This document shows positions 1 to 9,650 of a stretch of DNA of 64,000 nt, piece after piece. The first letter of the stretch is position 1. Each line of letters begins with the position of its first letter. The position numbers and the translations under genes were made by a program. Under the pieces are notes generated by a model. It saw nothing but the letters and a program-made list of their open reading frames with translations. It searched no databases and was not told the origin of the DNA. Origin of the DNA: DASRHK01 sp963776465 (GTDB lineage: Bacteria; Pseudomonadota; Gammaproteobacteria; Nevskiales; Nevskiaceae); assembly GCA_963776465.1 (NCBI GenBank), contig CAVZMV010000002.1, forward strand, positions 992,001 to 1,056,000, written 5' to 3'.

Positions 1-343
1 ACGACACGCCGGGGTAGCGATTCCAGTACCAGGTGCCGCCGACGTCGGCGCCGCGCTCGACGATGCGCAGGCTGTCGACGCCTTTTTCGCACAGGCGGGC
101 CGAGGTCAGCAGCGCCGAAAAGCCCCCGCCGATGAACAGCACGTCGACGGCATCGGCGATCGCCTCCCGCGGCGGCACTTCGGCGACGAAGGGATTGATC
201 GCGTACTTTGTCAGCGCACCTTCGAAGTCGGAAACGAACTGCGTCCTGCCTTGAGGCCGCAGCGAGAGGCGCAGGTCCCGTTCTTCGCCGAACTTCCGCT
301 TGATCTCGTCGTAGTAGGAAGGCGGCTTGTCCGGCGCGCGCAT
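1..343 (-). CDS. Flavin monooxygenase, Baeyer-Villiger type (N-terminal part only)
   Basis: Reading from the ATG at 343 the frame is open to the window edge, giving about 114 N-terminal residues; the C-terminus lies outside. Visible are a charged N-terminal extension of about 60 residues, a dinucleotide-binding motif of the form FIGGGFSAL for FAD, and the segment ADVGGTWYWNRYPG typical of cyclohexanone- and steroid-type Baeyer-Villiger monooxygenases. Such enzymes use FAD, NADPH and oxygen to turn ketones into esters or lactones. The long extension is seen in a subgroup of about 600 residues. The gene follows, on the same strand, an AraC regulator, SDR, amidohydrolase and TonB receptor, so it probably serves a catabolic route. 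The substrate cannot be read from this fragment. Confidence 0.85.
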   Translation of the reverse strand, partial: MRAPDKPPSYYDEIKRKFGEERDLRLSLRPQGRTQFVSDFEGALTKYAINPFVAEVPPREAIADAVDVLFIGGGFSALLTSARLCEKGVDSLRIVERGADVGGTWYWNRYPGVS

Positions 344-448
344 CTGTCGCTCTCTATCTTAAGTGTGGACTTGAGACTAGGAGCCGGAGAAGGAGCCAGC
401 AAGGGCCGTTTTCAGCAGTCTGCAGCGGACAAATTCGCTCGCGAACTC

Positions 449-536
449 CGTCATGCCCGCGAAGGCGGGCATCCAGTTCTGATGTTGGCGTTCGAACGCT
501 AGGAAAAACTGGATTCCCGCCTTCGCGGGAATGACG
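449..536. repeat. Inverted pair of CCCGCGAAGGCGGG-type dispersed palindromes
   Basis: Two imperfect copies of a palindromic module lie head to head. The left arm (449-480) has the hairpin TGCCCGCGAAGGCGGGCA followed by TCCAGTT. The right arm (504-536) has AACTGGA followed by TTCCCGCCTTCGCGGGAA. They resemble the GTCATTCCCGCG...GGAATCCAG repeats scattered through many proteobacterial genomes. The pair sits between the end of the AraC gene and the start of the monooxygenase, where it could also stop transcription. Confidence 0.8.
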
Positions 537-553
537 AATTGATCAGAGTTTTC

Positions 554-1537
554 CTACTTCGCGAACATGTTTTTCCGGAAGGTCGCGGGACTCACGCCGA
601 ACACGCGCTGGAACGTGCGCCGGAAGCTGCGCGGGTCCGCGTAGCCCGTCTGCGCGGCGATGACCTCGACCGGCTCGCCGAAGGCCAGCATGCTGCTGAC
701 GGACTCGCGGAACACGTGGTTCGTGAGCTCGCGGAACGAGGTTCTCTCCAGGGCCAGGTTGCGCCGCAAGGTCGCCACGCTGATGCCCGCGGAGGCGGCG
801 ATCTCTTCCTGGCTGGTGACGCCGGAACGCAGGGCATTGGCCACGAACGATTGCAGGGTCGGCGTCGACAAGCCGCTCCGGCGCTTTTCGATGTCGAGGA
901 AGATCTGGTAGATCCCCGAACGCCAGTCGGCGAGGTTGCGCTTTGCGGTCTTGAAAGCGGCGACGCTCCGCGGCAGGACGATATCCACGCCCTGACCGCC
1001 GAACTGCACGGCGCAGCCGGGCGCCGCCAGATGATGGATCACCCCTGAGGGGCGGCCATCGGCGGTGCGAAAGCGGATCACCGGAAAGGTGGTGTCGGCC
1101 AGCCACTGGAACGTGCAATAGAACGGGATGCAGGCCAGTTCCAGGAAGATCTGGCGAGCGTCCGCCGTGCCGTTCTTGAACGTCATGCAGTAGTGCATCT
1201 CGCCGAGGCGGAATTTCACCTCGGAGTGCACGTCCGGCCAGAGGATGTTCGCCGCGCCGGCAAAGGCGCTGATCGCTGCGCCCAGCGTGGGCTCCTGCAT
1301 CGCGCGGGCGACCATCAACTCCGTGCTGCCGGGCGCCACCGGATGGGAGCTCAGGCCCAGAAGCTCGTCGCCGACCTGCTGGCCGATGCACGACAAGATC
1401 GTCCACACCGTTCCCGAATCGACGTAGTCATCGCTGCTGGAGAACGAGGACGCGGGCGCGCCGGAGCGCTCGAGCAGAGCGGGGATGTTGTCCACGCCGA
1501 ACCTGGACTTCTCCATGAGAGCCCGCAGGTCTTTCAT
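554..1537 (-). CDS. AraC-family transcriptional regulator
   Basis: A 327-residue protein from the ATG at 1537; the frame is open further upstream, but a longer start would run into the preceding SDR gene, and MKDLRALMEKSRFGVDN looks like a normal N-terminus. The first about 200 residues match the arabinose-binding-type N-terminal domain of the OruR/ArgR-like AraC subgroup. The C-terminal about 100 residues form two helix-turn-helix motifs (EEIAASAGISVATLRRNLA and VIAAQTGYADPRSFRRTFQ) ending in the family signature GVSPATFRK. Regulators of this type usually activate a linked catabolic operon in response to a small ligand. Its place between the SDR and the monooxygenase suggests it controls this block. 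Confidence 0.9.
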   Translation of the reverse strand: MKDLRALMEKSRFGVDNIPALLERSGAPASSFSSSDDYVDSGTVWTILSCIGQQVGDELLGLSSHPVAPGSTELMVARAMQEPTLGAAISAFAGAANILWPDVHSEVKFRLGEMHYCMTFKNGTADARQIFLELACIPFYCTFQWLADTTFPVIRFRTADGRPSGVIHHLAAPGCAVQFGGQGVDIVLPRSVAAFKTAKRNLADWRSGIYQIFLDIEKRRSGLSTPTLQSFVANALRSGVTSQEEIAASAGISVATLRRNLALERTSFRELTNHVFRESVSSMLAFGEPVEVIAAQTGYADPRSFRRTFQRVFGVSPATFRKNMFAK

Positions 1538-1656
1538 GGAGATCTGCGCAGTCCGGCGCTTGGTTTCGGCAATCACGTCGATCGCTCCAGCTCCGACGCC
1601 ATTTGGGCGACGGTCCCCGGAGTATAGGCCTGCCGGAATCGGCTGGCAGCCGGCGC

Positions 1657-2457
1657 TCACACCGCATCTTTCTGGAAGCTGGCGCGATGGCGTCGCATGC
1701 CCTTGAGCCAACGGTCGTAGTCATTGGCTTTCCTCTGGAAATAGAGCTCGACTTCCTTGTGGGGGAGCACCAGGAAGCGTCCGGCGGCCATGGCCTCGAT
1801 GCACAGGTCGGCGACGAAATCCGGTTCCAGGATCCCGTCGCCCGCGGCCTGCACCACATCGACGATTGCGTTGGGATCGGCCATGTACTTGAGGATGTTG
1901 GTGCGCACGGCTTGGGGGCACAGGACCGACACGCCGATGCCGCGATCCACGTAGTTGATGGCGAGCCACTCCGCCAGGGCGACCGCTGCGTGCTTGGACA
2001 CCGCATACGCACCCGAGTCGAACTGGGACAGGAGGCCCGCCGCCGACGACGTGCTCAGCAGGTAGCCGCTACCGCGGGCAAGCATCCCGGGAACGACCGC
2101 GCGCGCCGCGGCCAGGTGCGACCAGGTGTGCACGTTCATCATCTTCTGCCATTCGGCGGTCGGCATCTCCAGCCCGCCGATCCGGCCGTACCCGGCATTG
2201 GATACGAACACGTCGATGCGCCCGTGCAGCTTTTCCGTGCGCGCGACCAGCGCCTCGATCGCCGCCTCGTCGCTCACGTCGAGCTGTTCGGCGGAGGCCT
2301 TCGCGCCGATCGACGCCGCGGTTTCCGCGGCATCGGCGCCGTTCAGGTCCACGCAGACGACGAAGCGGGCACCGTTGGCCGCGAACCGCTGCGCCAGCGA
2401 GCGGCCGATGCCGGAACCGGCGCCGGTGATGATCGTGACCTTGTCCTTGAGCTCCAT
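1657..2457 (-). CDS. SDR-family NAD(P)-dependent oxidoreductase
   Basis: A 266-residue classical short-chain dehydrogenase. The cofactor motif TGAGSGIG is near the N-terminus, NAG follows strand 4 (VSNAGYGRIG), and the catalytic motif is YAVSK in the middle. An acidic-type Asp after strand 2 (CVDLNGAD) favours NAD over NADP. It starts 6 bases after the stop of the amidohydrolase gene and is very probably cotranscribed with it. In context it may oxidise an alcohol before the linked monooxygenase or after hydrolysis, but the substrate is unknown. The C-terminal part (residues 200-266) is typical of SDRs annotated with steroid and lipid metabolism. Confidence 0.9.
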   Translation of the reverse strand: MELKDKVTIITGAGSGIGRSLAQRFAANGARFVVCVDLNGADAAETAASIGAKASAEQLDVSDEAAIEALVARTEKLHGRIDVFVSNAGYGRIGGLEMPTAEWQKMMNVHTWSHLAAARAVVPGMLARGSGYLLSTSSAAGLLSQFDSGAYAVSKHAAVALAEWLAINYVDRGIGVSVLCPQAVRTNILKYMADPNAIVDVVQAAGDGILEPDFVADLCIEAMAAGRFLVLPHKEVELYFQRKANDYDRWLKGMRRHRASFQKDAV

Positions 2458-2463
2458 GTGCAG

Positions 2464-4164
2464 CTATTGCGAAACAACACGGCCCGGGGATGCCCCGGTG
2501 TGCTTCCCACTTCTGAACGTGACCTTGCCATTGACACAGATAAGGTCATACCCGCCGGCTCGCGACTGCTTGCGCCAGTCTCCATCGGGCAGGTCGCGGG
2601 CGTGCTGGTATGACGACGGATCCACGTACAGCCGGTCCAGCCCGTAGACGAGAAGGTCAGCGGCTTTGCCCTTCTCGAGGGTGCCGCGGTCCTTGACGCC
2701 ATAGACCTTCATCGGCAAGCCGCTCATCTTGTGATGCATCTGTTCCAGGCTCAGGATCTTGCGTTCACGCACGATGTCGACCAGGAAGTCCGTGGCCCAA
2801 TGGCCGCCGGAGAAGATCTTCAGGTGCGCACCGCCGTCCGAACCGCCGGGAATCACGCGCTCATGCGTGAACAGCTCGCGCAGGATCTCGGGATTCGTGG
2901 CCGTGGCATTGGGTGACCGGAAGATCGCGGCGCCCTTGGAGCTCAGGATGATGTCCGCGAACAGGTCGATGGTCTTGAGCCCGCGCTCTTTCGTGACCTT
3001 GCCCAGCAGCTGGCCTTCCAGGTCCTTGAACTCCTTGCTCTCGCCGACCGAGATCACGACGAAGCGGTCGAGATCGCCACCGACGATCATGAATTTCTGC
3101 GGATCGTACGCAACACGAAGGCGCGCCCGATACTTCTCATCCCTCAGCAACGCCAGGCTCTTGTCGAGCGAGCCCGCGTAGGTGAGCTCCCGGAACGTCT
3201 CGTCCGAGTCGAACAGCGTCAGCGTGCCCAGCGAAATCTCGGCCCAGACCCGGTGGCAGAACGACGCGGCCCACATGTCGAGGCCCTCCGCGCGCGTCGA
3301 ATCCAGCCACGCCAGTCCCGCCTTGTGGATCGGAAACTCGTTGTGGGTGGCAATGACGTTGTGGAACACGGGCCGGCCGGTTTCGCGTGCGAGTCGCGCG
3401 GAGACGGCGACGGTCTCGTCCTTGCCGGCAAGACCGGAGAGGCACTGGATGACGCCCTCGCCACGCTCCTTGAGCACCGACGCGATTTCGCACAACTGGC
3501 CGATATCCATGACGTCGCACGGCATGGGCGTCCCGTCGGAATCCAGGTGCAGGTTGTTCTTGCCCAGGGTGGAGCAGGAGAATCCGATCGCGCCGGCATC
3601 CATCGCTTCGTTGAGCAGCCGCTTGATCTCGGCCATCTCGGTCGGCGTCGCTGGCCGACTCTTGGCTTCATCCACGCCCATGACGAAGATCATCAGCGCG
3701 TTCAGCGGTACATAGACCATCGCGTTCACGGCCTTGTCGGTTCGTCGGATCGACGCGAGGAACTCGGGGAACGACTCCCAATCCCAGGGCAGGCTGGCCC
3801 GTTGGTGGGCAACGGGGATCTGCTCCACGTTTTCCATCATGACCATGTAGCGATCCTGGTGTTCCTTGCGGCAAGGCGCAAAACCGAATCCGCAGTTGGC
3901 CATGACCACCGAGGTGACGCCGTTCTGACCGCTATCCGCGCAGGTCGAATCCCTGAAGATCTGGGCGTCGTAATGGGTGTGGTGATCGACCACGCCGGGC
4001 GCGACGATCAGCCCGCTCGCATCGACCACTTCGGTGGCACCACCGGAGATCTGGCCGATGTCGACGATCCTGCCGTCCTTGATGCCGACGTCCGCCTTGA
4101 AGCGAGGCGCTCCGGTTCCGTCGACGATGGTTCCATTCTTGATCAGCAAGTCGTAAGTCATCAT
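2464..4164 (-). CDS. Amidohydrolase, N-acyl-D-amino-acid deacylase family
   Basis: A 566-residue metal-dependent hydrolase of the amidohydrolase superfamily. The N-terminal beta part (KNGTIVDGTG) leads to the first metal motif DHHTHYDAQ. ANCGFGFAP carries the cysteine characteristic of D-aminoacylase relatives, and the late aspartate lies in GGSDGGAHL. Family members hydrolyse N-acyl-D-amino acids, but many homologues in sphingomonads and Nevskiales belong to catabolic clusters with unrelated amides or cyclic compounds. It begins 30 bases after the TonB receptor and ends 6 bases before the SDR, so the three genes look like one transcript. The specific substrate is not predictable from the sequence. 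Confidence 0.9.
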   Translation of the reverse strand: MMTYDLLIKNGTIVDGTGAPRFKADVGIKDGRIVDIGQISGGATEVVDASGLIVAPGVVDHHTHYDAQIFRDSTCADSGQNGVTSVVMANCGFGFAPCRKEHQDRYMVMMENVEQIPVAHQRASLPWDWESFPEFLASIRRTDKAVNAMVYVPLNALMIFVMGVDEAKSRPATPTEMAEIKRLLNEAMDAGAIGFSCSTLGKNNLHLDSDGTPMPCDVMDIGQLCEIASVLKERGEGVIQCLSGLAGKDETVAVSARLARETGRPVFHNVIATHNEFPIHKAGLAWLDSTRAEGLDMWAASFCHRVWAEISLGTLTLFDSDETFRELTYAGSLDKSLALLRDEKYRARLRVAYDPQKFMIVGGDLDRFVVISVGESKEFKDLEGQLLGKVTKERGLKTIDLFADIILSSKGAAIFRSPNATATNPEILRELFTHERVIPGGSDGGAHLKIFSGGHWATDFLVDIVRERKILSLEQMHHKMSGLPMKVYGVKDRGTLEKGKAADLLVYGLDRLYVDPSSYQHARDLPDGDWRKQSRAGGYDLICVNGKVTFRSGKHTGASPGRVVSQ

Positions 4165-4194
4165 GAGAGTGTTCCTTCGTGGTGCTGCTTTGCG

Positions 4195-6813
4195 TTAGAA
4201 ATAGTCATAGGACAAGGTCAGTCCATAAGTGCGGGGCGGGGCGATGCGGCGGACAACGACATCGCCGGTCTTGAACATGCTGACTACGGCGAGCTCGTCG
4301 GTGAGGTTGCGTCCGAAGGCGGTGAGCCGCCAATGGCCATCGACCGTGCGCAGGCTCGCCGTGGCGCCGAACAGATCGTAGGGCGCGTGGCGAAACCGGC
4401 TATCGCCTTCCAGCGTCGAGTTGGTTTCGCCGGTGTGCGACCACGATCCGCCGAGCATGAGATTGAGGGAGCCGCTGAGCCGCCAGGTGTAGTTGACCAA
4501 CGCGTTGGCCTGAAGCTTGGGCGAGAAATTGAAGCTGTTGCCGGCAAAATCCGTGGGCTCCCCGCTGACGAACGCGTAACCGGTGAATTCCTCCACGGTG
4601 GTATCGATGTACGAGCCCGCCACCGCCAGAGAGAGACCGTCGGTGGCCCGCCAGTTGATGCTCAGCTCCGCGCCTTTCACCTTGGACTTCGGCGCATTGC
4701 GGATGACCGGCAGGGGTCCGAAGATCGGATCCGGTGTCTTCACCAGGAGCTGCTTGTCCTTGTAGTCGTAGTAGAACAGCGCAGCGTTGGTCTGCAGCCG
4801 GTGATGCAGGAATCCAAACTTGGCGCCGGCTTCGTAGGCATCGACACGCTCTTGCGTGGCCGGCAGGAACGAGGAGGAACCCGTCGCAGCGAGCAGTGGA
4901 TAGCTGCCGGACTTGTAGCCGCGGGTGTACCAGGCATAGACGAGTCCGCCTTTGGGTGCCCAGTCCACACCGGCCTTGTACGCGAGGTTGCTTTCGGTGA
5001 GCTCGTGTCTCCACAGCAGGTCCGGCCGACCGTTGCCCTTGTCCTCCTCTCGCTCGGTGACGTTGCCCTGGTCCTCGACCAGCGTCAGGCAGTCGCCTTT
5101 GCTCGCCGGCAGCGTCGGCAGCAACCCGGCCTGGAGCCGCCGCAGCAGGCTGAGCGCATTGATCGGCACGGCGAAGCCCGCCGTCCCTTCGGAGTCGAGC
5201 GTCTCGTAGATGCAGGCGGAGTTGCTCCGGCTGTCCTGCGTATACCGCGCGCCGAGGTGCGTCTTGAACTGCTCTGCGAAACGAAAGTCCAGGTTGCCGA
5301 ACGCGCCCACCGACTGCGAGTCGCCGTACGACAAGCCCGCGCCGCGATTGCCCAGGAGCCCGACGCCGTAGGGCGACTTTTCCGTCGGCGGGCCCCATGG
5401 CGACTGCGACGTCTCGGTGTCCATGAGGATGAAGTAATCGATGTCGGTCTTGTCCCGGGCGCCGTTGGCGCCGACCATCCATTGCAGGCGATCGCCGAAG
5501 GCCAGACCGTCGAGACGTGTTTCGATCGCGTCGAAGGCGATCTTCGCGGTGATGTCCACTTCTGCGTTGTAGACGTCGACCCCGGACTGGGGAATTTCCG
5601 AGTGATCACTTGTCATCACGCCGTGGTTCAGCAGCACGACCAGGTTGGTGTCGTCGGCGACTTCCCAGTCGGCGCGCAGGGCCCCGTACCAGAAGTCGTC
5701 GTTGAGCTTCCAGTCGCTGTGGGGATCCCAATCCGCACCGCGCGTGTCGCTGGAGTCTTGCGAGTAATACGGATAGTTGGCGATCCGCTCGTGCGGCTTC
5801 TGCACGGCTGCAACGATCGGTATCGGACTCAGGAACATCGCCTGCGCCGCAGTCGCGTCGCTGTGGTCCTGCCATCCGGCAAAGGTCAGCGCGAAGCGCA
5901 GCCCCGACCAAGCATCCCAATTGAGCATGCCGCGCCATGACAGCTTGTCGACTTCACCCAGCGTGTCGTCCGGGCGCGTGTGGCTGGTCTGGTATCCCTG
6001 CGTGGACCTTATTGCACGCGCCGCCACGCGCGCACCGACGGTGTCGGTGATCGGGCTGCTGGCGAACCCCTCCATATCTGCGGTCCGGAAGCTGCCATAC
6101 GTACCGCTGAGGCCGGCTTCAAGATGTCCACCCGGTTTGTTGGTGATGAAGTTGATGGCGCCGCCGGTGGAGTTGCGGCCGTACAGCAGACCTTGCGGAC
6201 CTTTGATGACCTCGACCCGCTGGATGTCGATGGCTGGCCCCTTGGACATGATCGAGTACGGCAGGCTGATCTCGTCCACGTAGACGCCGACCGTCGGCGT
6301 CGCGTTGTAGGTGGTGTCGTTGAAGCCGACGCCGCGCAGGGTGTAGACCGGGGTGCCATTGCCGCTGTCCGCAAAGGTGAATCCCGGGACCACCAGCTGC
6401 AGATCACGCGTATCGGTGATGCCGAGCTGCTTCATCGTCTCGCCGCTGAATGCCTGCACCGACAGCGGCACTTTGTTGATCGACTCGGAGCGCTTCTGCG
6501 CGGTGACGACGACTTCCTGCATCACCACGGTGGATTGCTCGGTGGCAGCAGGCTCGACTGCCTTGTCCGGCGACATCGGTACCACCGGGATGGTCGGCAG
6601 CTCTGGCGTTGCAGCGCCGTCGGAGGCCTTCGCACCGTCAGTCTCAGATGCGGGCGGCGCGGGCGTGACGCCCTCTTCCTGGGCGGTCGCAGCCGTCGCA
6701 GCCTGGATATTCGAAATTGCAATGAAGAGAGCGGCGGCAGCAATCCCCATTGCGCCGGCACGCCGAGCAGACACTGCTTCCATGCCGGAACGCACCAGAC
6801 GATTCCTCCCCAC
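4195..6813 (-). CDS. TonB-dependent outer-membrane receptor
   Basis: 872 residues from a GTG at 6813; an ATG ten codons later (6783) is an alternative start. Residues about 20-42 form a signal peptide (AAAALFIAISNIQA), followed by a Pro/Ala/Glu-rich linker and a TonB-box-like region before the plug domain (SINKVPLSVQAFSGETM). The plug contains the usual VEVIKGPQGLLYGRNSTGGAIN. The rest is a 22-strand barrel ending in a terminal phenylalanine (SYDYF), as expected for outer-membrane insertion. It belongs to the large catabolic group of receptors common in sphingomonads and Nevskiales rather than a clear siderophore type. It heads the operon with the amidohydrolase and SDR and probably imports their substrate. 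Confidence 0.95.
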   Translation of the reverse strand: MGRNRLVRSGMEAVSARRAGAMGIAAAALFIAISNIQAATAATAQEEGVTPAPPASETDGAKASDGAATPELPTIPVVPMSPDKAVEPAATEQSTVVMQEVVVTAQKRSESINKVPLSVQAFSGETMKQLGITDTRDLQLVVPGFTFADSGNGTPVYTLRGVGFNDTTYNATPTVGVYVDEISLPYSIMSKGPAIDIQRVEVIKGPQGLLYGRNSTGGAINFITNKPGGHLEAGLSGTYGSFRTADMEGFASSPITDTVGARVAARAIRSTQGYQTSHTRPDDTLGEVDKLSWRGMLNWDAWSGLRFALTFAGWQDHSDATAAQAMFLSPIPIVAAVQKPHERIANYPYYSQDSSDTRGADWDPHSDWKLNDDFWYGALRADWEVADDTNLVVLLNHGVMTSDHSEIPQSGVDVYNAEVDITAKIAFDAIETRLDGLAFGDRLQWMVGANGARDKTDIDYFILMDTETSQSPWGPPTEKSPYGVGLLGNRGAGLSYGDSQSVGAFGNLDFRFAEQFKTHLGARYTQDSRSNSACIYETLDSEGTAGFAVPINALSLLRRLQAGLLPTLPASKGDCLTLVEDQGNVTEREEDKGNGRPDLLWRHELTESNLAYKAGVDWAPKGGLVYAWYTRGYKSGSYPLLAATGSSSFLPATQERVDAYEAGAKFGFLHHRLQTNAALFYYDYKDKQLLVKTPDPIFGPLPVIRNAPKSKVKGAELSINWRATDGLSLAVAGSYIDTTVEEFTGYAFVSGEPTDFAGNSFNFSPKLQANALVNYTWRLSGSLNLMLGGSWSHTGETNSTLEGDSRFRHAPYDLFGATASLRTVDGHWRLTAFGRNLTDELAVVSMFKTGDVVVRRIAPPRTYGLTLSYDYF

Positions 6814-7143
6814 TTACCCTTCGAACCACACTACGAGCCGGGGAGGACGATCAGCAATGGTTTTTGCTCGCAGTTTGTGCCGGACACTTTCGCTCAAGGC
6901 AGGGCGAAGGTCCTGGACGCGGGAGTCCGATCTCAGGTCTTACGCGGATGTCGCCTGGGGGTCGAGAGCGGACGGCGCAAGGTCAACACGTCGCACGACT
7001 GAATAGTGGTTATGGTGGGATTCGAAGCGGAAACCAACCTTACGGCCAATTCACCAAAGGGCAGAGCCCGACTTGTGGCCGTCATTCGCTAGCACTTTGG
7101 ACTTCTCGTAGCCTTGTGCCCTCGACAGAACAACGGAGCGGCG
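6814..7143. other. Divergent intergenic region between TonB receptor and TIR gene
   Basis: These 330 bases separate two divergently read genes and should hold both promoters. I see no convincing -35/-10 pair on either strand, no palindrome of note and no small reading frame with a ribosome-binding site. The base composition is slightly lower in G+C than the flanks. The only clear signal is GGAG at 7135-7138, five bases before the TIR start. Confidence 0.5.
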
Positions 7144-9240
7144 ATGGCCGGCGAATTCAAGTACGAGGCCTTTATCAGCTACAGCCACGCCGACGAGACT
7201 TGGGGAAAGTGGCTGCATCAAACGCTGGAGCGTTACCGCGTACCTGCACGGCTGGTGGGCAAGGCCGGCGCGCGAGGGATGGTCCCGCAAAGGATCGGGC
7301 GCTGTTTCCGCGATCAGGCGGAGCTTTCGGCAGCAAGCCAGCTCGGGCAAACGTTGCAGCAGGCCATACGCGATTCGCGAGTGCTGATCGTCGTGTGCAG
7401 TCCCCGGTCGGCGGCGTCACATTGGGTCAATGAAGAGATCAAGTACTTCCGCTCGCTCGGTAAAGGCGACTCAATTTACGCGCTGATCGTCGACGGCGAG
7501 CCCAACGCACTCGATGCGGCGCAGGAGTGCTTTCCGCCTGCGCTTTGGGAGACGGAACCGCTCGCGGCGGACGCGCGCCAGGCCGCCGACGGCAAGGCCG
7601 ATGCTTTCTTGAGACTCGCGGCCGGAATACTCGGCATCGGCTTCGACGAACTGCGTCAACGCGAGCGGCGCAGGCGCACGCGTTTGGTGGCGCTTGCGGT
7701 GGGAACATCGCTCGCTATTGCCGCAACGACCACGGTTCTTGCGATCAACGCGTACTACGCGCGCAATGAAGCGGATCACCGCCGCGAGCAGGCCAATGAT
7801 CTGATCAACTTCATGCTCGGCGACTTGAAGGAAACACTTACCCAGGTTGGTCGGCTCGACGCGCTGGATTCCACCATAGACAGAGCGGTGAACTACCTGG
7901 GATCAATTCCCTCCACGCCGGGCGAGTGGGCGAGCGTGGATCCTGAAGCGTTGGCGCAACTCATCGCCACGCAAACTTCCATTGCTGAAGTCCGTTACGC
8001 CCGTGGAAAATTGCCAGAGGCCATCGCGGCCGGCCAGCAGGCTATTGCGGCGGCGCGCGAACTCAAGCGCCGTCAGCCTGACGATCGTGCGGATCAATTG
8101 CTGGCCACTGCAATTTACGCGTATGGCGAGCCCGTGCTGGAAGGAGGCGACTTCAAGACTGCGACACCGCTGACCGAGGAAGGCCTCGCGCTGGGCAGGG
8201 CGCTGCTAGCAAAAACCCCTGGAGATCCTGATCGAACCTTACTTGTCGCGACGCTGCTCAATCAGGCTGGCTGGATCAAGCTTTACGGGCCGAGCCTAGC
8301 GAAGGATGCAGCCATGCACGACAACCGGGAATGCGCCGAGATCCTGCGGCCCGTCGTGCAACGTACCGACGTCGGCAGTCGCTACGCTCGCTACCTTCTC
8401 GGACGCTGCGAAGCGCCGGTTCTGCTTTGGGACGGCGACGTCGAAATGGCGCTCGGATTTTCCAGTGCGGCGCAAACTGCGCTCCGACGTTTTCCAAGAG
8501 ACGTCCAGCTCCAGGCTGATGCGCTGGCAGGTCTCGCCGCGTCGGCGGAGATATTTACCAAGCAAGGCCACCCAGAAGCAGCTGTCGAGCCCGCACGGGA
8601 AGCGGTTGCCATCGGTCGCCGGCTGATGACGATCGAGCCCGGCAACCTCGACTGGAAGCGCAGTGCGGCAGAGGCCCTGGTGCGCGCTGCCGACGCAGAG
8701 AGAGGACTCGCTCGCTGGATAGACGCGTGGCGTGATGCCGATGAGTCCCTAAAACTCTTCGGAGAAGTGCTCAAGGTTGATCCGGACAGCGCTTTGGCGC
8801 GTGCGCAGTTGAGGTTCCTGCGAACAATTCGCGCGCAGATAGCATTCGAGGAAGGGACAGACCCGGATCGGGCCTTCGGGGAACTCGATGCCGGAATCGC
8901 CATGAGAGCCCCGAACGACAATGACCCTTCGTGGTCGCTCTTTGAAATGAGCATGCGCGCCCATCAATGGCTATATGCCCGCGGGCGACGGCCGGACCTA
9001 GCGCTGTCCGCAGCGAAGGAAGCTCGCCGGCTTCGAGGAGAGGCCCGCTCGGATGCCGGGGTTCTCGTCGTTTCAATGGTCGACTATCTCGATGGCCGTA
9101 TTGAAGAAGCAGATCGTCGATTTCGGCGCTCACCGGACGGCGATGGCAACAAGTTTTTCGCAGTGGTTGCCAAGTTCCGCGCCGCAGGCTGTGAGCAACG
9201 GCTTCGAGCAGGTGGTCCGGCCTGCCCTGCAAGCCCTTAG
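7144..9240 (+). CDS. TIR-domain protein with one membrane segment and TPR-like C-terminus
   Basis: 698 residues from the ATG at 7144, chosen because GGAG lies five bases upstream; an ATG at 7114 would add ten residues. Residues about 5-135 are a TIR domain (EAFISYSHADETWGKWL; the catalytic-type glutamate lies in SHWVNEEI). A basic stretch (RERRRRTR) and one transmembrane helix follow at about 178-205. The remaining 490 residues are alpha-helical with TPR-like spacing. The expected topology is TIR in the cytoplasm and the repeats in the periplasm. Bacterial TIR domains often cleave NAD+ and act in defence or self-killing. That role is plausible here but unproven. The gene stands alone beside a tRNA, with slightly lower G+C than its neighbours, which would fit acquisition. 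Confidence 0.85.
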   Translation: MAGEFKYEAFISYSHADETWGKWLHQTLERYRVPARLVGKAGARGMVPQRIGRCFRDQAELSAASQLGQTLQQAIRDSRVLIVVCSPRSAASHWVNEEIKYFRSLGKGDSIYALIVDGEPNALDAAQECFPPALWETEPLAADARQAADGKADAFLRLAAGILGIGFDELRQRERRRRTRLVALAVGTSLAIAATTTVLAINAYYARNEADHRREQANDLINFMLGDLKETLTQVGRLDALDSTIDRAVNYLGSIPSTPGEWASVDPEALAQLIATQTSIAEVRYARGKLPEAIAAGQQAIAAARELKRRQPDDRADQLLATAIYAYGEPVLEGGDFKTATPLTEEGLALGRALLAKTPGDPDRTLLVATLLNQAGWIKLYGPSLAKDAAMHDNRECAEILRPVVQRTDVGSRYARYLLGRCEAPVLLWDGDVEMALGFSSAAQTALRRFPRDVQLQADALAGLAASAEIFTKQGHPEAAVEPAREAVAIGRRLMTIEPGNLDWKRSAAEALVRAADAERGLARWIDAWRDADESLKLFGEVLKVDPDSALARAQLRFLRTIRAQIAFEEGTDPDRAFGELDAGIAMRAPNDNDPSWSLFEMSMRAHQWLYARGRRPDLALSAAKEARRLRGEARSDAGVLVVSMVDYLDGRIEEADRRFRRSPDGDGNKFFAVVAKFRAAGCEQRLRAGGPACPASP

Positions 9241-9515
9241 CTGCTCTCGATCGCCCGGTCTGTCGCCCCGTCGCATCAACCGTTTTGATCAGGCGAGCAG
9301 AATGGCTATCGGTTGCCCGAGAGCTGCCGTTCTCGACCGACCGCTTGTGGCCCGTTTGAAGTCGTCCGGCGCTTTTCCGTCTACGACGGCTCGATGCTCC
9401 AAAGCGGGCACGGTGATGATCTGATTCCTTGAATTGCGGCTCATGGCAGTTGCTCCAGGGAACGCGACAAGCGGCCTGTGTCCGAGCCGGCCGCCGCGTT
9501 CCATAATGGCGCTCG

Positions 9516-9592
<77 letters not shown>

Positions 9593-9650
9593 AGAATGAT
9601 CACCGTCGGCGCGGCGGTGGCGCGGGCCAGTGGCGTGGCGCCAGTCACGA

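Noticed and set aside
3253..5940. An 895-codon open frame on the plus strand, opposite the receptor and amidohydrolase genes
   Set aside because: It is the mirror of two clear minus-strand genes; in such G+C-rich DNA the antisense frame stays open by third-position bias and gives no recognisable domain.
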